A model generated the notes under the pieces. That model did not search any database. It was not told the origin of the DNA and was given only the letters and a program-made list of their open reading frames with translations. DNA of 64,000 nucleotides from contig NZ_JABAEB010000008.1 of NCBI RefSeq assembly GCF_012584455.1, forward strand, positions 112,778 through 176,777. Reading direction: 5' to 3'. This document shows positions 49,785 through 59,496 of the stretch, piece after piece. Made by a program: the position numbers and the translations under genes. The first letter of the stretch is position 1. Every line of letters begins with the position of its first letter. This DNA comes from Shewanella oncorhynchi (lineage in GTDB: Bacteria; Pseudomonadota; Gammaproteobacteria; Enterobacterales; Shewanellaceae).

Positions 49785-50681
49785 ATGGGAATGCTGTTTT
49801 CACAGATAAAAGGCTGTATTGCATTTTTAGGTTACGTTATAAATACCGTCTTTTGGACTATCCCAATCGTGTTAATCAGTTTTATAAAACTGATACCTAT
49901 CAGTCCATTAAGGACTGCGACTAGTCATGTGCTCGACTTTTGTGCCAGCGCTTGGATCAGCGTCAATGGCGTGATTGAGCGTTGCTTGCATCCCGTTAAA
50001 ATAGAACTGAGTGGTGACACCGACTTTTCCACTAAAGAGTGGTATATGGTGATTGCCAACCACCAGTCTTGGGTCGATATCCTGATCCTGCAGCGGATTT
50101 TTAACCGAAAAATCCCTTTCTTAAAGTTTTTCCTCAAGCAAGAGCTGATTTTTGTGCCCGTATTAGGCCTAGCTTGGTGGGCACTCGATTTTCCTTTTAT
50201 GCGTCGTTATAGCACAGCACAGTTGCGTAAGAACCCTAAGTTAAAGGGCAAAGACATTGAAATTACACGTAAAGCCTGTGCTAAGTTTAAGGCTAAGCCT
50301 GTGAGTGTGATGAACTTTGTCGAAGGCACGCGCTTCAGCAAGGCTAAGCATCAAAAACAAAACTCACAGTTCCAACATTTGCTAAAACCTAAAGCGGGCG
50401 GAATGGCCTTCGCGCTATCAGCCATGGGTGAACAGATCCACAAGCTAGTCGATGTCTCCATTTACTACCCAGACGCAGTACCGAGCTATTGGGACTACCT
50501 GACAGGTAAGTTGCCAAGCGTTAAAGTACACATCAAGGTCTCCGATATTGATCCTGCAATGCGCGGCGATTATATGAATGACCGCGATTTTAAAATTGGC
50601 TTCCAAGAACAACTGAATCAACTCTGGCTCACTAAGGATCAAGTGTTAAGCCAACTCGCTAGCCAAGCGAATAAAGAATAA
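49785..50681 (+). CDS. YihG-like lysophospholipid acyltransferase, copy 1
   Basis: 298 aa PlsC-family membrane enzyme. An N-terminal hydrophobic region, then the HX4D motif NHQSWVD, FVEGTRF (third motif) and a C-terminal region like E. coli YihG. It likely acylates lysophosphatidic acid or a related lysolipid at the inner membrane. AGGGGG precedes the ATG. The next gene is a paralogue 13 bp downstream. Confidence 0.88.
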   Translation: MGMLFSQIKGCIAFLGYVINTVFWTIPIVLISFIKLIPISPLRTATSHVLDFCASAWISVNGVIERCLHPVKIELSGDTDFSTKEWYMVIANHQSWVDILILQRIFNRKIPFLKFFLKQELIFVPVLGLAWWALDFPFMRRYSTAQLRKNPKLKGKDIEITRKACAKFKAKPVSVMNFVEGTRFSKAKHQKQNSQFQHLLKPKAGGMAFALSAMGEQIHKLVDVSIYYPDAVPSYWDYLTGKLPSVKVHIKVSDIDPAMRGDYMNDRDFKIGFQEQLNQLWLTKDQVLSQLASQANKE

Positions 50682-50694
50682 AGGTAACGCCACT

Positions 50695-51639
50695 ATGTTG
50701 AATTTCCTGCCTGGTTCAGTATTGTTTATTCTGAGCTTAAGCTTGCTGATCATTAATACCGCCGTTTGGGGCTCGCTTATCAGCATTGGCGGATTAGTGA
50801 AACTTGTGATGCCAGCACAAGGTGCGCGCAATGCGGTGACTACGGTCATGAACCGTTTTATGTGGGCTTGGGCCTGCTGCAACGGTGGCATTTTGTATTT
50901 GATTGCTAAAATTGAGTGGGATGTCAAAGGGCTCGAAGGACTCGATAAAAACAGCTGGTATTTACTGATCAGCAACCACCTCAGTGGATTCGATATCGCC
51001 GCGCAAACTTACGTGCTACGTAACCACATCCCTATGCTGAAGTTCTTCCTCAAAAAAGAACTCGCCTATGTGCCCATCATGGGCCTAGGATGTTGGGCGC
51101 TGGATATGCCATTTATGAATAGAACCAGCCCAGCAAAACTTAAAAAGAATCCAAAGCTTAAGGGCAAAGATTTAGCGACCACACGCCGCGCCTGTGCCAA
51201 GTTTAGCAATATGCCCACCTCAATCATTAACTATGTTGAAGGCAGCCGTTTTACCCAAGATAAACATCAGCGCCAAAACTCGCCTTATCAACATTTGTTA
51301 CGTCCTAAAGCGGGTGGTATCGCCTTTACCTTATCAGCCATGGGCGAACAATTTACTAACCTGCTGGATATGACAATCGTCTACCCAGATGCGCCTGAAG
51401 ATATTCTGTTTGGGGTAATGAATGGTAAGGTCAGTAAGATTATTGTGCGAATTAACGCCCTGCCCGTGCCCCAGGTCGATGCGGCACGTTATTTCTCTGA
51501 GTCTGAGTACCGCGTCGAATTCCAACGCTGGTTAAACCAAGTGTGGGCGGAAAAAGATCAACAAATTCATGCTTTACTCCAAACACATCAAAGTGTGAAC
51601 AATAAGGCCACCAGCCCCAATCACACTCAAGCGAGCTAG
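50695..51639 (+). CDS. YihG-like lysophospholipid acyltransferase, copy 2
   Basis: 314 aa paralogue of the preceding gene. Shared blocks include KNPKLKGKD, RACAKF, KPAGG-type LRPKAGGIAF and LSAMGEQ. HX4D here is NHLSGFD, and the third motif is YVEGSRFTQDKHQ. The tandem arrangement with 13-bp spacing implies duplication and co-transcription. The HX4D middle residues differ, so acyl or acceptor specificity may differ. Confidence 0.88.
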   Translation: MLNFLPGSVLFILSLSLLIINTAVWGSLISIGGLVKLVMPAQGARNAVTTVMNRFMWAWACCNGGILYLIAKIEWDVKGLEGLDKNSWYLLISNHLSGFDIAAQTYVLRNHIPMLKFFLKKELAYVPIMGLGCWALDMPFMNRTSPAKLKKNPKLKGKDLATTRRACAKFSNMPTSIINYVEGSRFTQDKHQRQNSPYQHLLRPKAGGIAFTLSAMGEQFTNLLDMTIVYPDAPEDILFGVMNGKVSKIIVRINALPVPQVDAARYFSESEYRVEFQRWLNQVWAEKDQQIHALLQTHQSVNNKATSPNHTQAS

Positions 51640-51656
51640 ATCTGCTCAGTTCTTTT

Positions 51657-52127
51657 CTAACTTTGCTCTAGTTCGGCAACCAATGCCGCTGCAGCGGATA
51701 ACTCAAATTCATTGAATACGGTTATCCCTGCGGCGCTGAGTTTTTCAGCCGTTAATCCCTGTCCCGCGATTAATTGCTTCGCAAATTGACCATCGTAAAT
51801 CTGCTTATTACCACAGGATGGACTGCGGGCTTTTAGGATCGCCACTTTAATGCCTTCTTGCTGCGCCAGCTTAAGGGCGAGATCGGCTCCCAGACTAAAA
51901 GCGTGGGTCACATCCTCACCCTGAGCGGTTAAGATACGCTGCCCAACCCGCTCCGCTGGCGGTCTAGGTGTTGGCAAACCGCCTGCACATTCGGGACAAA
52001 TCGCCACAATCCGCCCTTGCTCGAGCCACGTTTGCACCAGCTCGCTCTCCATCAAGTTATGGCCACCGTCGTAGCGCACCGCTTGTCCGAGTAAACAACT
52101 GCTCACTAACACTTTTTCCACTGTCAT
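51657..52127 (-). CDS. DUF523 family protein
   Basis: 156 aa. Signature start EKVLVSSCLLGQAVRYDGG, ICPECAGGLPTPRPPAE and ILKARSPSCGNKQIYDGQF. Conserved Cys residues suggest metal or Fe-S binding. Function of the family is not established. The start at ATG 52127 removes eight unlikely codons. Convergent with the acyltransferases. Confidence 0.85.
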   Translation of the reverse strand: MTVEKVLVSSCLLGQAVRYDGGHNLMESELVQTWLEQGRIVAICPECAGGLPTPRPPAERVGQRILTAQGEDVTHAFSLGADLALKLAQQEGIKVAILKARSPSCGNKQIYDGQFAKQLIAGQGLTAEKLSAAGITVFNEFELSAAAALVAELEQS

Positions 52128-52247
52128 CCCCAAATGTCTCATTCCGCCCATAGCATAACGCGAAGGATAAACATGCCAAATGCATTTGGACGATTTCCCC
52201 CAAAACCATCAACATCCGCAACGAGGTTGGAAGGTTAAAACCATGCC

Positions 52248-52259
52248 ATTGTTGACAAT
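52248..52259. promoter_or_regulatory. Putative PrpR (GntR) operator 1
   Basis: ATTGTTGACAAT, same 12-mer as operator 2, about 130 bp upstream of it in the A/T-rich leader of the prp operon. Confidence 0.7.
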
Positions 52260-52378
52260 TTAATATTTAAACATTCATAACATAAAATATTAATAACGAG
52301 ATAATAAAAATAAAATGATAAAAATCAATGGCAAAAACAGAAAGTCATTGAAATATAGACTTACGTCTAAGTAAACAC

Positions 52379-52390
52379 ATTGTTGACAAT
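52379..52390. promoter_or_regulatory. Putative PrpR (GntR) operator 2, overlapping the -35
   Basis: ATTGTTGACAAT. Its central TTGACA (52383-52388) is also a perfect -35 hexamer of the predicted prp promoter. Confidence 0.78.
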
Positions 52391-52411
52391 CCACCAAGGG
52401 AGGGCTATTTT
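52383..52411 (+). promoter_or_regulatory. Predicted prp operon promoter
   Basis: -35 TTGACA (52383-52388), 17-bp spacer, -10 TATTTT (52406-52411). The start of transcription would fall near 52418, inside operator 3, so a bound repressor would cover both -35 and +1. Confidence 0.65.
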
Positions 52412-52417
52412 TTACCC

Positions 52418-52429
52418 ATTGTCGACAAT
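52418..52429. promoter_or_regulatory. Putative PrpR (GntR) operator 3, at the start site
   Basis: ATTGTCGACAAT, a fully symmetric version of the other two sites, 14 bp upstream of the GntR gene start. Confidence 0.78.
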
Positions 52430-52442
52430 CCTATTAATAGTG

Positions 52443-53219
52443 ATGCGCTCTATGTTGAAGCAAGACACGACGTTCGTTTCTGATGACACTCAAGTTTCCC
52501 ACCTGCATAAGGTCAAATCGACCTCGGCAGATAAAACGTCGACCACATTAGCCGATCAAATTTTGGTGCAGATCCAAACCAGCATCATCAAGGGCGAACT
52601 GCCTGCGGGCAGCAAGATTAACGAGCAAGCACTGGCCGAAAAATACGGCATCAGCCGCGGCCCGACCCGCGAAGCACTGCAAACCTTAGAAAGACAACGT
52701 TTAGTGGTGCGTGCGCCCCATGTTGGTGCCCGCGTCGCCCAGCTAACAGTGAGTGAACTTAACGATTTATATCAACTACGTAGCGTACTTGAAGGCATGG
52801 CCTGCGAACTCGCCGCCAGCCGTATTACCCCAGAACAATTAGCCAAACTAGAAGATCTGCTCGCAACGCAAGAAGCGGCGCTCGCCAAGGGTGATACTTA
52901 CTTCCAAGAGGAAGGCGATGTCGATTTCCACTACCAAATTATTCAAGCCAGCGGTAACAAGCATCTGCAGGAAACCTTAGTCGGTGGTCTGTATCACTTG
53001 CTACGTATGTACCGCTACCAGTGCACTAATAAAAATCGTCCCGTGAAAGCGATTGCCGAGCACAGACGCATAGTCGAAGCCATTGCCCAGCGCGATGGTG
53101 AGTTGGCCAGTTTGCTGATGCGCCGCCATATAGAACAAGGGCGTAAAAATACCGAATTACGCTTAATTGAATTGCAAGCCAATGCAGCCGCAAAAGAAAC
53201 CTTAGCCAACATTAGCTAA
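52443..53219 (+). CDS. prpR: GntR-family (FadR/FCD) regulator of the propionate operon
   Basis: 258 aa. N-terminal winged helix ([40 protein letters not shown]) and a C-terminal FCD ligand domain ([33 protein letters not shown]). It is the first gene of the prp operon and follows three copies of its likely operator, so autoregulated repression is expected. The start may be ATG 52443 or ATG 52452; neither has a strong ribosome site. This is a GntR repressor, not the sigma-54 activator called PrpR in enterics. Confidence 0.87.
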   Translation: MRSMLKQDTTFVSDDTQVSHLHKVKSTSADKTSTTLADQILVQIQTSIIKGELPAGSKINEQALAEKYGISRGPTREALQTLERQRLVVRAPHVGARVAQLTVSELNDLYQLRSVLEGMACELAASRITPEQLAKLEDLLATQEAALAKGDTYFQEEGDVDFHYQIIQASGNKHLQETLVGGLYHLLRMYRYQCTNKNRPVKAIAEHRRIVEAIAQRDGELASLLMRRHIEQGRKNTELRLIELQANAAAKETLANIS

Positions 53220-53271
53220 GTTCTTACGGCTCAATATGCCCACTTCCCATAAAATGGAAAAGGATAAAACC

Positions 53272-54150
53272 ATGACTCAAAGCGCAGGATTACGTTTTCG
53301 CCAAGCTCTTGCTAAGGCCAAACCGTTACAAATCGTTGGTACCACCAATGCCTATTTTGCCTTAATGGCAGAGCAAACTGGCTTCCAAGCCTTGTATCTT
53401 TCGGGCGCTGGCGTTGCCAATGCTTCCTACGGTTTGCCTGACTTGGGCATGACCTCAATGAATGACGTGCTGATTGATGCCGGCCGCATCACCTCCGCCA
53501 CGCAGGTGCCTTTATTGGTAGATATCGATACTGGCTGGGGCGGCGCATTCAACATTGCTCGTACCATCAAAGAATTCGAAAAAATCGGCGTCGCTGCTGT
53601 GCACATGGAAGACCAAGTGTCGCAAAAGCGTTGCGGTCACAGACCCAACAAAGCAGTCGTGAGCATTGAAGAAATGGTCGATCGCATTAAAGCGGCCGTC
53701 GATGCCCGTACCGATCCTAACTTTGTGATCATGGCGCGTACCGATGCGGTCGCCGTGGAAGGTTTAGAAGCGGGTATTGAACGTGCTCAAGCGTATATCG
53801 CCGCCGGCGCCGACATGATCTTCGCCGAAGCCTTAACTGAGCTAGACCAATATCGCCATTTTAAAGCACAGGTAAAAGCACCGATTTTGGCGAACATGAC
53901 TGAATTTGGTCAAACCCAATTGTTCAATAAAGAAGAACTCGCCGAGGCGGGCGCCGACATGGTGCTTTATCCACTCGGTACTTTCCGTGCAGCCAACCAA
54001 GCCGCACTGAACGTCATGCAAGCGCTGATGAATGATGGTCATCAACGCAACGTGCTAGACACTATGCAGACCCGTAAAGACTTGTATAAATACTTGGGCT
54101 ACCACGCCTTTGAAGACAAGTTAGATCAACTGTTCAGCCAAGATAAATAA
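53272..54150 (+). CDS. prpB: 2-methylisocitrate lyase (PrpB)
   Basis: 292 aa enzyme of the isocitrate lyase superfamily, splitting 2-methylisocitrate to pyruvate and succinate. It has [27 protein letters not shown] and the catalytic loop [21 protein letters not shown] precedes ATG 53272; the 12 earlier codons are not part of the family. E. coli PrpB is 296 aa. Confidence 0.95.
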   Translation: MTQSAGLRFRQALAKAKPLQIVGTTNAYFALMAEQTGFQALYLSGAGVANASYGLPDLGMTSMNDVLIDAGRITSATQVPLLVDIDTGWGGAFNIARTIKEFEKIGVAAVHMEDQVSQKRCGHRPNKAVVSIEEMVDRIKAAVDARTDPNFVIMARTDAVAVEGLEAGIERAQAYIAAGADMIFAEALTELDQYRHFKAQVKAPILANMTEFGQTQLFNKEELAEAGADMVLYPLGTFRAANQAALNVMQALMNDGHQRNVLDTMQTRKDLYKYLGYHAFEDKLDQLFSQDK

Positions 54151-54250
54151 CCGAAAAGCTGCAACCCTACAGGGTTTGGCGTTAAAACAGATTTAGCGTT
54201 AAACAAATTAAATAAAAAGTGCAGCCTTAACCAATAAATGCCGGCGAATA

Positions 54251-54270
54251 AGTGCTCTGAAATGAGCACT
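54251..54270 (+). other. Stem-loop in the prpB-prpC gap
   Basis: AGTGCTC / GAGCACT (7 bp, 6-nt loop), with GGCG/CGCC able to extend it at the base. No T-run. Confidence 0.5.
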
Positions 54271-54317
54271 GAAATCCGCCAGCAATAACCAAACAGAGTT
54301 AACGGAAGGGAAGGATT

Positions 54318-55445
54318 ATGTCAGAAGCTAAAAAACTAAGCGGTGCAGGATTACGTGGCCAGAGCGCAGGCGAAACCGCATTGAGCACAGTGGGCGTGTC
54401 AGGCTCGGGCCTAACGTACCGCGGTTATGATGTGAAAGATCTCGGTGAAAATGCCACCTTCGAAGAAGTCGCCTACCTTATTCTTTACGGCGAGCTGCCC
54501 ACTCAAGCCCAGCTTGATGCCTACAAAACCAAACTCAAAGGCCTTCGCGGTCTGCCGCAAGCATTAAAAGAAGTATTGGAGCGCATTCCCGCCGACACTC
54601 ATTCTATGGATGTGATGCGTACTGGCTGCTCTATGCTAGGCAACTTAGAAGCCGAGCACAGCTTTAGCGAACAGAGTGAAATTACCGACCGTTTACTCGC
54701 CGCATTCCCATCGATCATCTGTTACTGGTATCGTTTTAGCCACGATGGCGTGCGTATCGATACTGAAACCGATGACGATCAAATTGGCGCACACTTCCTC
54801 CACTTATTACATGGCAAAGCGCCGTCGGCACTGCATGCTAAAGTGATGGACGTATCGTTAATTCTTTATGCAGAACATGAATTTAACGCATCAACCTTTA
54901 CCGCCCGCGTATGCGCTTCAACCTTGTCAGATATGCATTCATGCGTCACTGGGGCGATTGGTTCACTGCGCGGCCCGCTGCATGGCGGCGCGAACGAAGC
55001 GGCGATGGAACTCATTCAAGATATGAAAGATGAAGCCGATGCGCGCGACATCTTAATGGGCAAACTCGAGCGTAAAGATAAGATCATGGGCTTCGGCCAC
55101 GCAATTTACCGCGACAGCGATCCACGTAACGCCATCATCAAAGAATGGTCAGAAAAACTGGCGGCTGCCAACGGTGACGACCGCCTATACCGCGTATCAG
55201 TTGCCTGCGAAGCCCTGATGTGGGAACAGAAAAAACTCTTCTGTAATGCTGACTTCTTCCATGCCAGCGCTTACCACTACATGGATATTCCGACTAAGTT
55301 GTTTACGCCAATCTTCGTGTGTTCACGCATCACAGGCTGGGCGGCGCACGTGATGGAGCAACGCTCTAACAACCGCATCATCCGCCCGAGTGCCGATTAT
55401 GTGGGCGTTGCACCGCGCAAAGTGGTACCGATTGCCAACCGTTAA
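54318..55445 (+). CDS. prpC: 2-methylcitrate synthase (PrpC)
   Basis: 375 aa citrate synthase-family enzyme joining propionyl-CoA and oxaloacetate. The start AGLRGQSAGETALSTVGVSG is typical of PrpC. The active-site His region is GSLRGPLHGGANEAAMELI, and GFGHAIYRDSDPRN follows. GGAAGGGAAGG precedes the ATG. The gap to prpB is 167 bp and holds a hairpin. Confidence 0.95.
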   Translation: MSEAKKLSGAGLRGQSAGETALSTVGVSGSGLTYRGYDVKDLGENATFEEVAYLILYGELPTQAQLDAYKTKLKGLRGLPQALKEVLERIPADTHSMDVMRTGCSMLGNLEAEHSFSEQSEITDRLLAAFPSIICYWYRFSHDGVRIDTETDDDQIGAHFLHLLHGKAPSALHAKVMDVSLILYAEHEFNASTFTARVCASTLSDMHSCVTGAIGSLRGPLHGGANEAAMELIQDMKDEADARDILMGKLERKDKIMGFGHAIYRDSDPRNAIIKEWSEKLAAANGDDRLYRVSVACEALMWEQKKLFCNADFFHASAYHYMDIPTKLFTPIFVCSRITGWAAHVMEQRSNNRIIRPSADYVGVAPRKVVPIANR

Positions 55446-55461
55446 GCAAAATTGACCACAC

Positions 55462-55499
55462 TTGGCGTGAGATTTCACTCAATGTAAGTCTCGCGCCAA
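55462..55499 (+). other. Stem-loop in the prpC-acnD gap
   Basis: 11-bp stem TTGGCGTGAGA / TCTCGCGCCAA (one G-U pair), 16-nt loop, no T-run. Confidence 0.55.
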
Positions 55500-55525
55500 C
55501 TTCATTTTCCGAAATGGATGATGTT

Positions 55526-58129
55526 ATGAGCACTGCTATGAATACCCAATATCGCAAGCCCTTACCCGGCACTCAACTCGATTACTTCGATACCCGCGAA
55601 GCCGTAGAAACCATTCAAGCTGGCTCGTATGCCAAGCTGCCTTACACCTCGCGCGTTTTAGCTGAAAACTTAGTCCGTCGCTGCGATCCGGCCGTTTTGA
55701 CCGACTCGCTAAAACAGATTATCGAATCTAAGCAAGAACTGGATTTCCCTTGGTTTCCTGCCCGCGTGGTGTGCCATGATATTTTGGGGCAAACCGCTTT
55801 AGTTGACCTTGCAGGTCTGCGTGACGCTATTGCCGCTAAGGGTGGCGATCCCGCCAAAGTGAACCCTGTTGTACCAACACAATTAATTGTGGATCACTCA
55901 CTCGCTGTCGAATTTGGTGGTTTTGATAAAGACGCCTTTGCCAAAAACCGCGCCATCGAAGATAGACGCAACGAAGACAGATTCCACTTTATTGATTGGA
56001 CGCAAAAAGCCTTTAAAAACATTGATGTTATCCCTCAGGGTAACGGCATCATGCACCAAATTAACTTAGAACGTATGTCGCCTGTGGTGCATTCACGCAA
56101 TGGCGTGGCCTTCCCCGATACCTTAGTCGGCACCGATAGCCACACGCCGCACGTTGATGCGCTCGGCGTTATCGCCATAGGTGTCGGCGGCTTAGAAGCC
56201 GAAAGCGTGATGCTGGGCCGCGCATCCTATATGCGTCTACCGGACATTATCGGTGTGAAGCTCACGGGCAGGCCGCAGCCTGGCATTACGGCTACCGATA
56301 TCGTATTAGCCTTGACCGAGTTTCTACGCGCACAAAAAGTCGTCTCTTCTTACTTAGAGTTCTTCGGTGAAGGCGCAGCGGCGCTGACATTAGGCGATCG
56401 CGCCACGATTTCGAATATGACACCTGAATTTGGCGCCACTGCGGCCATGTTCTACATCGACCAGCAAACCTTAGATTATTTGACCTTAACGGGCCGCGAA
56501 GCCGAGCAAGTTAAACTGGTTGAAACCTATGCCAAAACCGCAGGTTTGTGGGCCGACAGCTTGACCGAAGTGCACTATCCACGCGTACTGCATTTTGATT
56601 TATCTTCGGTGGTGCGCACCATTGCAGGGCCATCAAACCCACATGCACGGGTGCCAACATCAGAATTGGCTGAGCGCGGAATTAGCGGCGTAGTCGAAAA
56701 CGAGCCCGGCTTAATGCCCGATGGCGCTGTGATTATCGCGGCGATTACCAGCTGTACTAATACTAGTAACCCACGCAACGTGATTGCCGCAGGTCTCATT
56801 GCCCGCAACGCCAACGCTAAAGGCTTAAGCCGCAAACCTTGGGTCAAAACCTCACTCGCCCCCGGCTCAAAAGCTGTGCAGTTGTATTTGGAAGAAGCCA
56901 AGCTATTGCCTGAACTTGAACAACTCGGTTTTGGGATTGTTGGATTTGCCTGCACGACGTGTAACGGCATGAGCGGCGCGCTGGATCCTGTGATTCAAAA
57001 AGAAGTGATCGACCGCGACTTGTACGCCACCGCTGTGTTATCGGGTAACCGTAACTTCGATGGCCGTATTCACCCCTATGCCAAACAAGCTTTCTTAGCA
57101 TCGCCGCCATTGGTCGTCGCCTACGCAATTGCCGGCACCATACGTTTCGATATCGAAAAAGATGTGTTGGGATTAGATAAAGACGGCAACCCAGTCAAAC
57201 TTATCGACATTTGGCCATCGGATGAAGAAATCGATGCCGTGATTGCCAAAAGTGTTAAACCTGAGCAGTTCCGTAAAGTGTACGAACCCATGTTTGATTT
57301 AGCCGTCGATTATGGCGAACAAATCAGCCCGCTGTACGATTGGCGCCCGCAATCTACTTATATTCGTCGCCCTCCTTACTGGGAAGGCGCATTGGCCGGA
57401 GAGCGCACGTTAAAAGGCATGCGACCACTGGCGGTGCTGGGTGACAACATCACCACCGACCATTTATCGCCGTCGAACGCCATTATGATGGACAGCGCCG
57501 CGGGCGAATACCTGCACAAGATGGGCTTGCCGGAGGAAGACTTTAACTCCTACGCCACCCACAGGGGGGATCACTTAACCGCCCAGCGCGCCACCTTTGC
57601 CAATCCCAAGCTTAAAAACGAAATGGTGCTGGTTGATGGCAAAGTACAACAAGGCTCACTGACGCGTATCGAGCCAGAAGGCCAAGTGACCCGTATGTGG
57701 GAAGCGATTGAAACCTATATGGAACGTAAGCAGCCGCTGATCATCATAGCGGGCGCAGATTACGGCCAAGGTTCGTCCCGTGACTGGGCCGCCAAAGGCG
57801 TGCGTTTAGCGGGGGTTGAGGCCATTGTTGCCGAAGGTTTCGAGCGTATTCATCGCACTAACTTAGTCGGTATGGGCGTGTTGCCACTGGAATTTAAAGC
57901 CGGTGACAACCGCGCCACCTATGGTATAGACGGCACCGAAGTGTTCGATGTGCTCGGCATTCCAGCGCCAAGAGCAGACTTAACTGTCGTTATCACCCGT
58001 AAAAACGGGGAGCGCATCGAAGTGCCAGTCACATGTCGTCTCGATACCGCCGAAGAAGTGTCTATCTACGAGGCCGGCGGCGTATTGCAGCGTTTTGCTC
58101 AGGACTTTTTAGAGTCGAATCTGAAGTAA
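55526..58129 (+). CDS. acnD: Fe/S-dependent 2-methylcitrate dehydratase (AcnD)
   Basis: 867 aa aconitase-family enzyme that with PrpF replaces PrpD, dehydrating 2-methylcitrate to 2-methylaconitate. Cluster ligands appear in ITSCTNTSNPRNV and FACTTCNGMSG, and GADYGQGSSRDWAAKG is the swivel-domain signature. The start at ATG 55526 is preferred because GGATG lies upstream; ATG 55514 is in frame. Order prpB-prpC-acnD-prpF is as described for Shewanella and Vibrio. Confidence 0.95.
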   Translation: MSTAMNTQYRKPLPGTQLDYFDTREAVETIQAGSYAKLPYTSRVLAENLVRRCDPAVLTDSLKQIIESKQELDFPWFPARVVCHDILGQTALVDLAGLRDAIAAKGGDPAKVNPVVPTQLIVDHSLAVEFGGFDKDAFAKNRAIEDRRNEDRFHFIDWTQKAFKNIDVIPQGNGIMHQINLERMSPVVHSRNGVAFPDTLVGTDSHTPHVDALGVIAIGVGGLEAESVMLGRASYMRLPDIIGVKLTGRPQPGITATDIVLALTEFLRAQKVVSSYLEFFGEGAAALTLGDRATISNMTPEFGATAAMFYIDQQTLDYLTLTGREAEQVKLVETYAKTAGLWADSLTEVHYPRVLHFDLSSVVRTIAGPSNPHARVPTSELAERGISGVVENEPGLMPDGAVIIAAITSCTNTSNPRNVIAAGLIARNANAKGLSRKPWVKTSLAPGSKAVQLYLEEAKLLPELEQLGFGIVGFACTTCNGMSGALDPVIQKEVIDRDLYATAVLSGNRNFDGRIHPYAKQAFLASPPLVVAYAIAGTIRFDIEKDVLGLDKDGNPVKLIDIWPSDEEIDAVIAKSVKPEQFRKVYEPMFDLAVDYGEQISPLYDWRPQSTYIRRPPYWEGALAGERTLKGMRPLAVLGDNITTDHLSPSNAIMMDSAAGEYLHKMGLPEEDFNSYATHRGDHLTAQRATFANPKLKNEMVLVDGKVQQGSLTRIEPEGQVTRMWEAIETYMERKQPLIIIAGADYGQGSSRDWAAKGVRLAGVEAIVAEGFERIHRTNLVGMGVLPLEFKAGDNRATYGIDGTEVFDVLGIPAPRADLTVVITRKNGERIEVPVTCRLDTAEEVSIYEAGGVLQRFAQDFLESNLK

Positions 58130-58143
58130 AACTCGCTTTCAAC

Positions 58144-58174
58144 AGGTGGCGACTCCACACGTGAATCGCCACCT
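58144..58174 (+). other. Stem-loop in the acnD-prpF gap
   Basis: Perfect 9-bp stem AGGTGGCGA / TCGCCACCT with a 13-nt loop, followed by only TTG, so not an efficient terminator. Confidence 0.55.
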
Positions 58175-58222
58175 TTGATAGCAACGCTAACCTGTATCGC
58201 TATTCCCCTTGGAGTTAATAGC

Positions 58223-59431
58223 ATGAGTAAGAATTTTTTCCCGCCACAAATCAAAGTCGCCGCGACTTATATGCGCGGCGGCACCAGCAAGGGCGTGTTT
58301 TTCCGTCTGCAGGATTTACCTAAAGCCGCACAAGTTGCAGGTCCTGCACGTGATGCCTTGTTACTACGAGTGATAGGCAGCCCAGACGCTTACGGTAAAC
58401 AAATCGATGGCATGGGTGGAGCCACCTCGAGCACCAGCAAAGCCGTGATCCTCTCCCCTAGCACCCAAACCGATCACGATGTCGATTACCTCTTCGGCCA
58501 AGTGGCGATCGATAAACCTTTTGTCGATTGGAGCGGTAACTGTGGCAACTTGACCGCCGCTGTCGGTGCCTTTGCCATCAGCAATGGCTTAATTGATACG
58601 GCCCGTATTCCACACAATGGCGTCTGTACAGTCCGAATTTGGCAAGCCAACATAGGCAAAACGATTATCGCCCATGTGCCCATCACCAAGGGTGAAGTGC
58701 AAGAAACCGGTGATTTTGAGCTCGATGGTGTGACCTTTCCTGCCGCCGAAGTGCAAATCGAGTTTATGAACCCGGCTGCCGATGAGGATGCCAGCAGTGG
58801 CGGTGGCAACATGTTCCCTACGGGCAATCTTGTCGATGTGCTAGAAGTGCCGGGCATTGGCAACTTTAACGCTACTATGATCAACGCGGGCATTCCCACC
58901 ATTTTTATCAACGCAGAAGACTTAGGCTACACAGGCACTGAGCTACAGGATGATATTAATAGTGACAATGCCACCCTTGCCAAATTTGAAACCATTCGCG
59001 CCTATGGCGCCGTGCGTATGGGCTTGATTTCGCATATTGATGAAGCAGTTGCACGCCAACACACGCCTAAGATCGCCTTTGTCGCTAAACCTAAAGCCTA
59101 TGTGTCATCGAGCGGCAAAACCGTCAATGCAGATGAAATTGACCTACTGGTACGCGCCTTGTCTATGGGCAAACTGCACCACGCAATGATGGGCACGGCT
59201 GCCGTTGCGATTGGTACGGCGGCGGCAATTCCCGGCACTTTAGTCAACTTAGCCGCAGGCGGAGACACTCACAAAACGATAGATGCTGTACGTTTCGGTC
59301 ATCCCTCAGGCACCTTGCGCGTTGGCGCTGAGGCAAACTTAGTGAATGGAGAATGGACGGTTGTCAAAGCCATTATGAGCCGCAGCGCCCGCGTGCTGAT
59401 GGAAGGTTTTGTGCGGGTGCCCGCTGCGTAA
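58223..59431 (+). CDS. prpF: 2-methylaconitate cis-trans isomerase (PrpF)
   Basis: 402 aa PrpF-family protein, with ATYMRGGTSKGVFFRLQDLP and GMGGATSSTSKAVILS near the start, CGNLTAAVGAF (catalytic Cys region) and PHNGVCTVRIW. It isomerises the AcnD product so AcnB-type aconitase can rehydrate it. Start at MSKNFFPPQIK with GGAG upstream. Last gene of the prp operon, followed by a terminator. Confidence 0.93.
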   Translation: MSKNFFPPQIKVAATYMRGGTSKGVFFRLQDLPKAAQVAGPARDALLLRVIGSPDAYGKQIDGMGGATSSTSKAVILSPSTQTDHDVDYLFGQVAIDKPFVDWSGNCGNLTAAVGAFAISNGLIDTARIPHNGVCTVRIWQANIGKTIIAHVPITKGEVQETGDFELDGVTFPAAEVQIEFMNPAADEDASSGGGNMFPTGNLVDVLEVPGIGNFNATMINAGIPTIFINAEDLGYTGTELQDDINSDNATLAKFETIRAYGAVRMGLISHIDEAVARQHTPKIAFVAKPKAYVSSSGKTVNADEIDLLVRALSMGKLHHAMMGTAAVAIGTAAAIPGTLVNLAAGGDTHKTIDAVRFGHPSGTLRVGAEANLVNGEWTVVKAIMSRSARVLMEGFVRVPAA

Positions 59432-59457
59432 CTTTATCTAAGTAAAACAGTTCAACC

Positions 59458-59496
59458 AAAGACCTTGCTTCTCCCCCTTCCGGCAAGGTCTTTTTT
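59458..59496 (+). terminator. Terminator of the prp operon
   Basis: GACCTTGC (59461-59468) / GCAAGGTC (59483-59490), extended by AAA and TTT, followed by TTTTTTC. Confidence 0.9.

Noticed and set aside
52252..52280. Second promoter using the TTGACA inside operator 1
   Set aside because: The hexamer at the right distance (TCATAA) is a poor -10.
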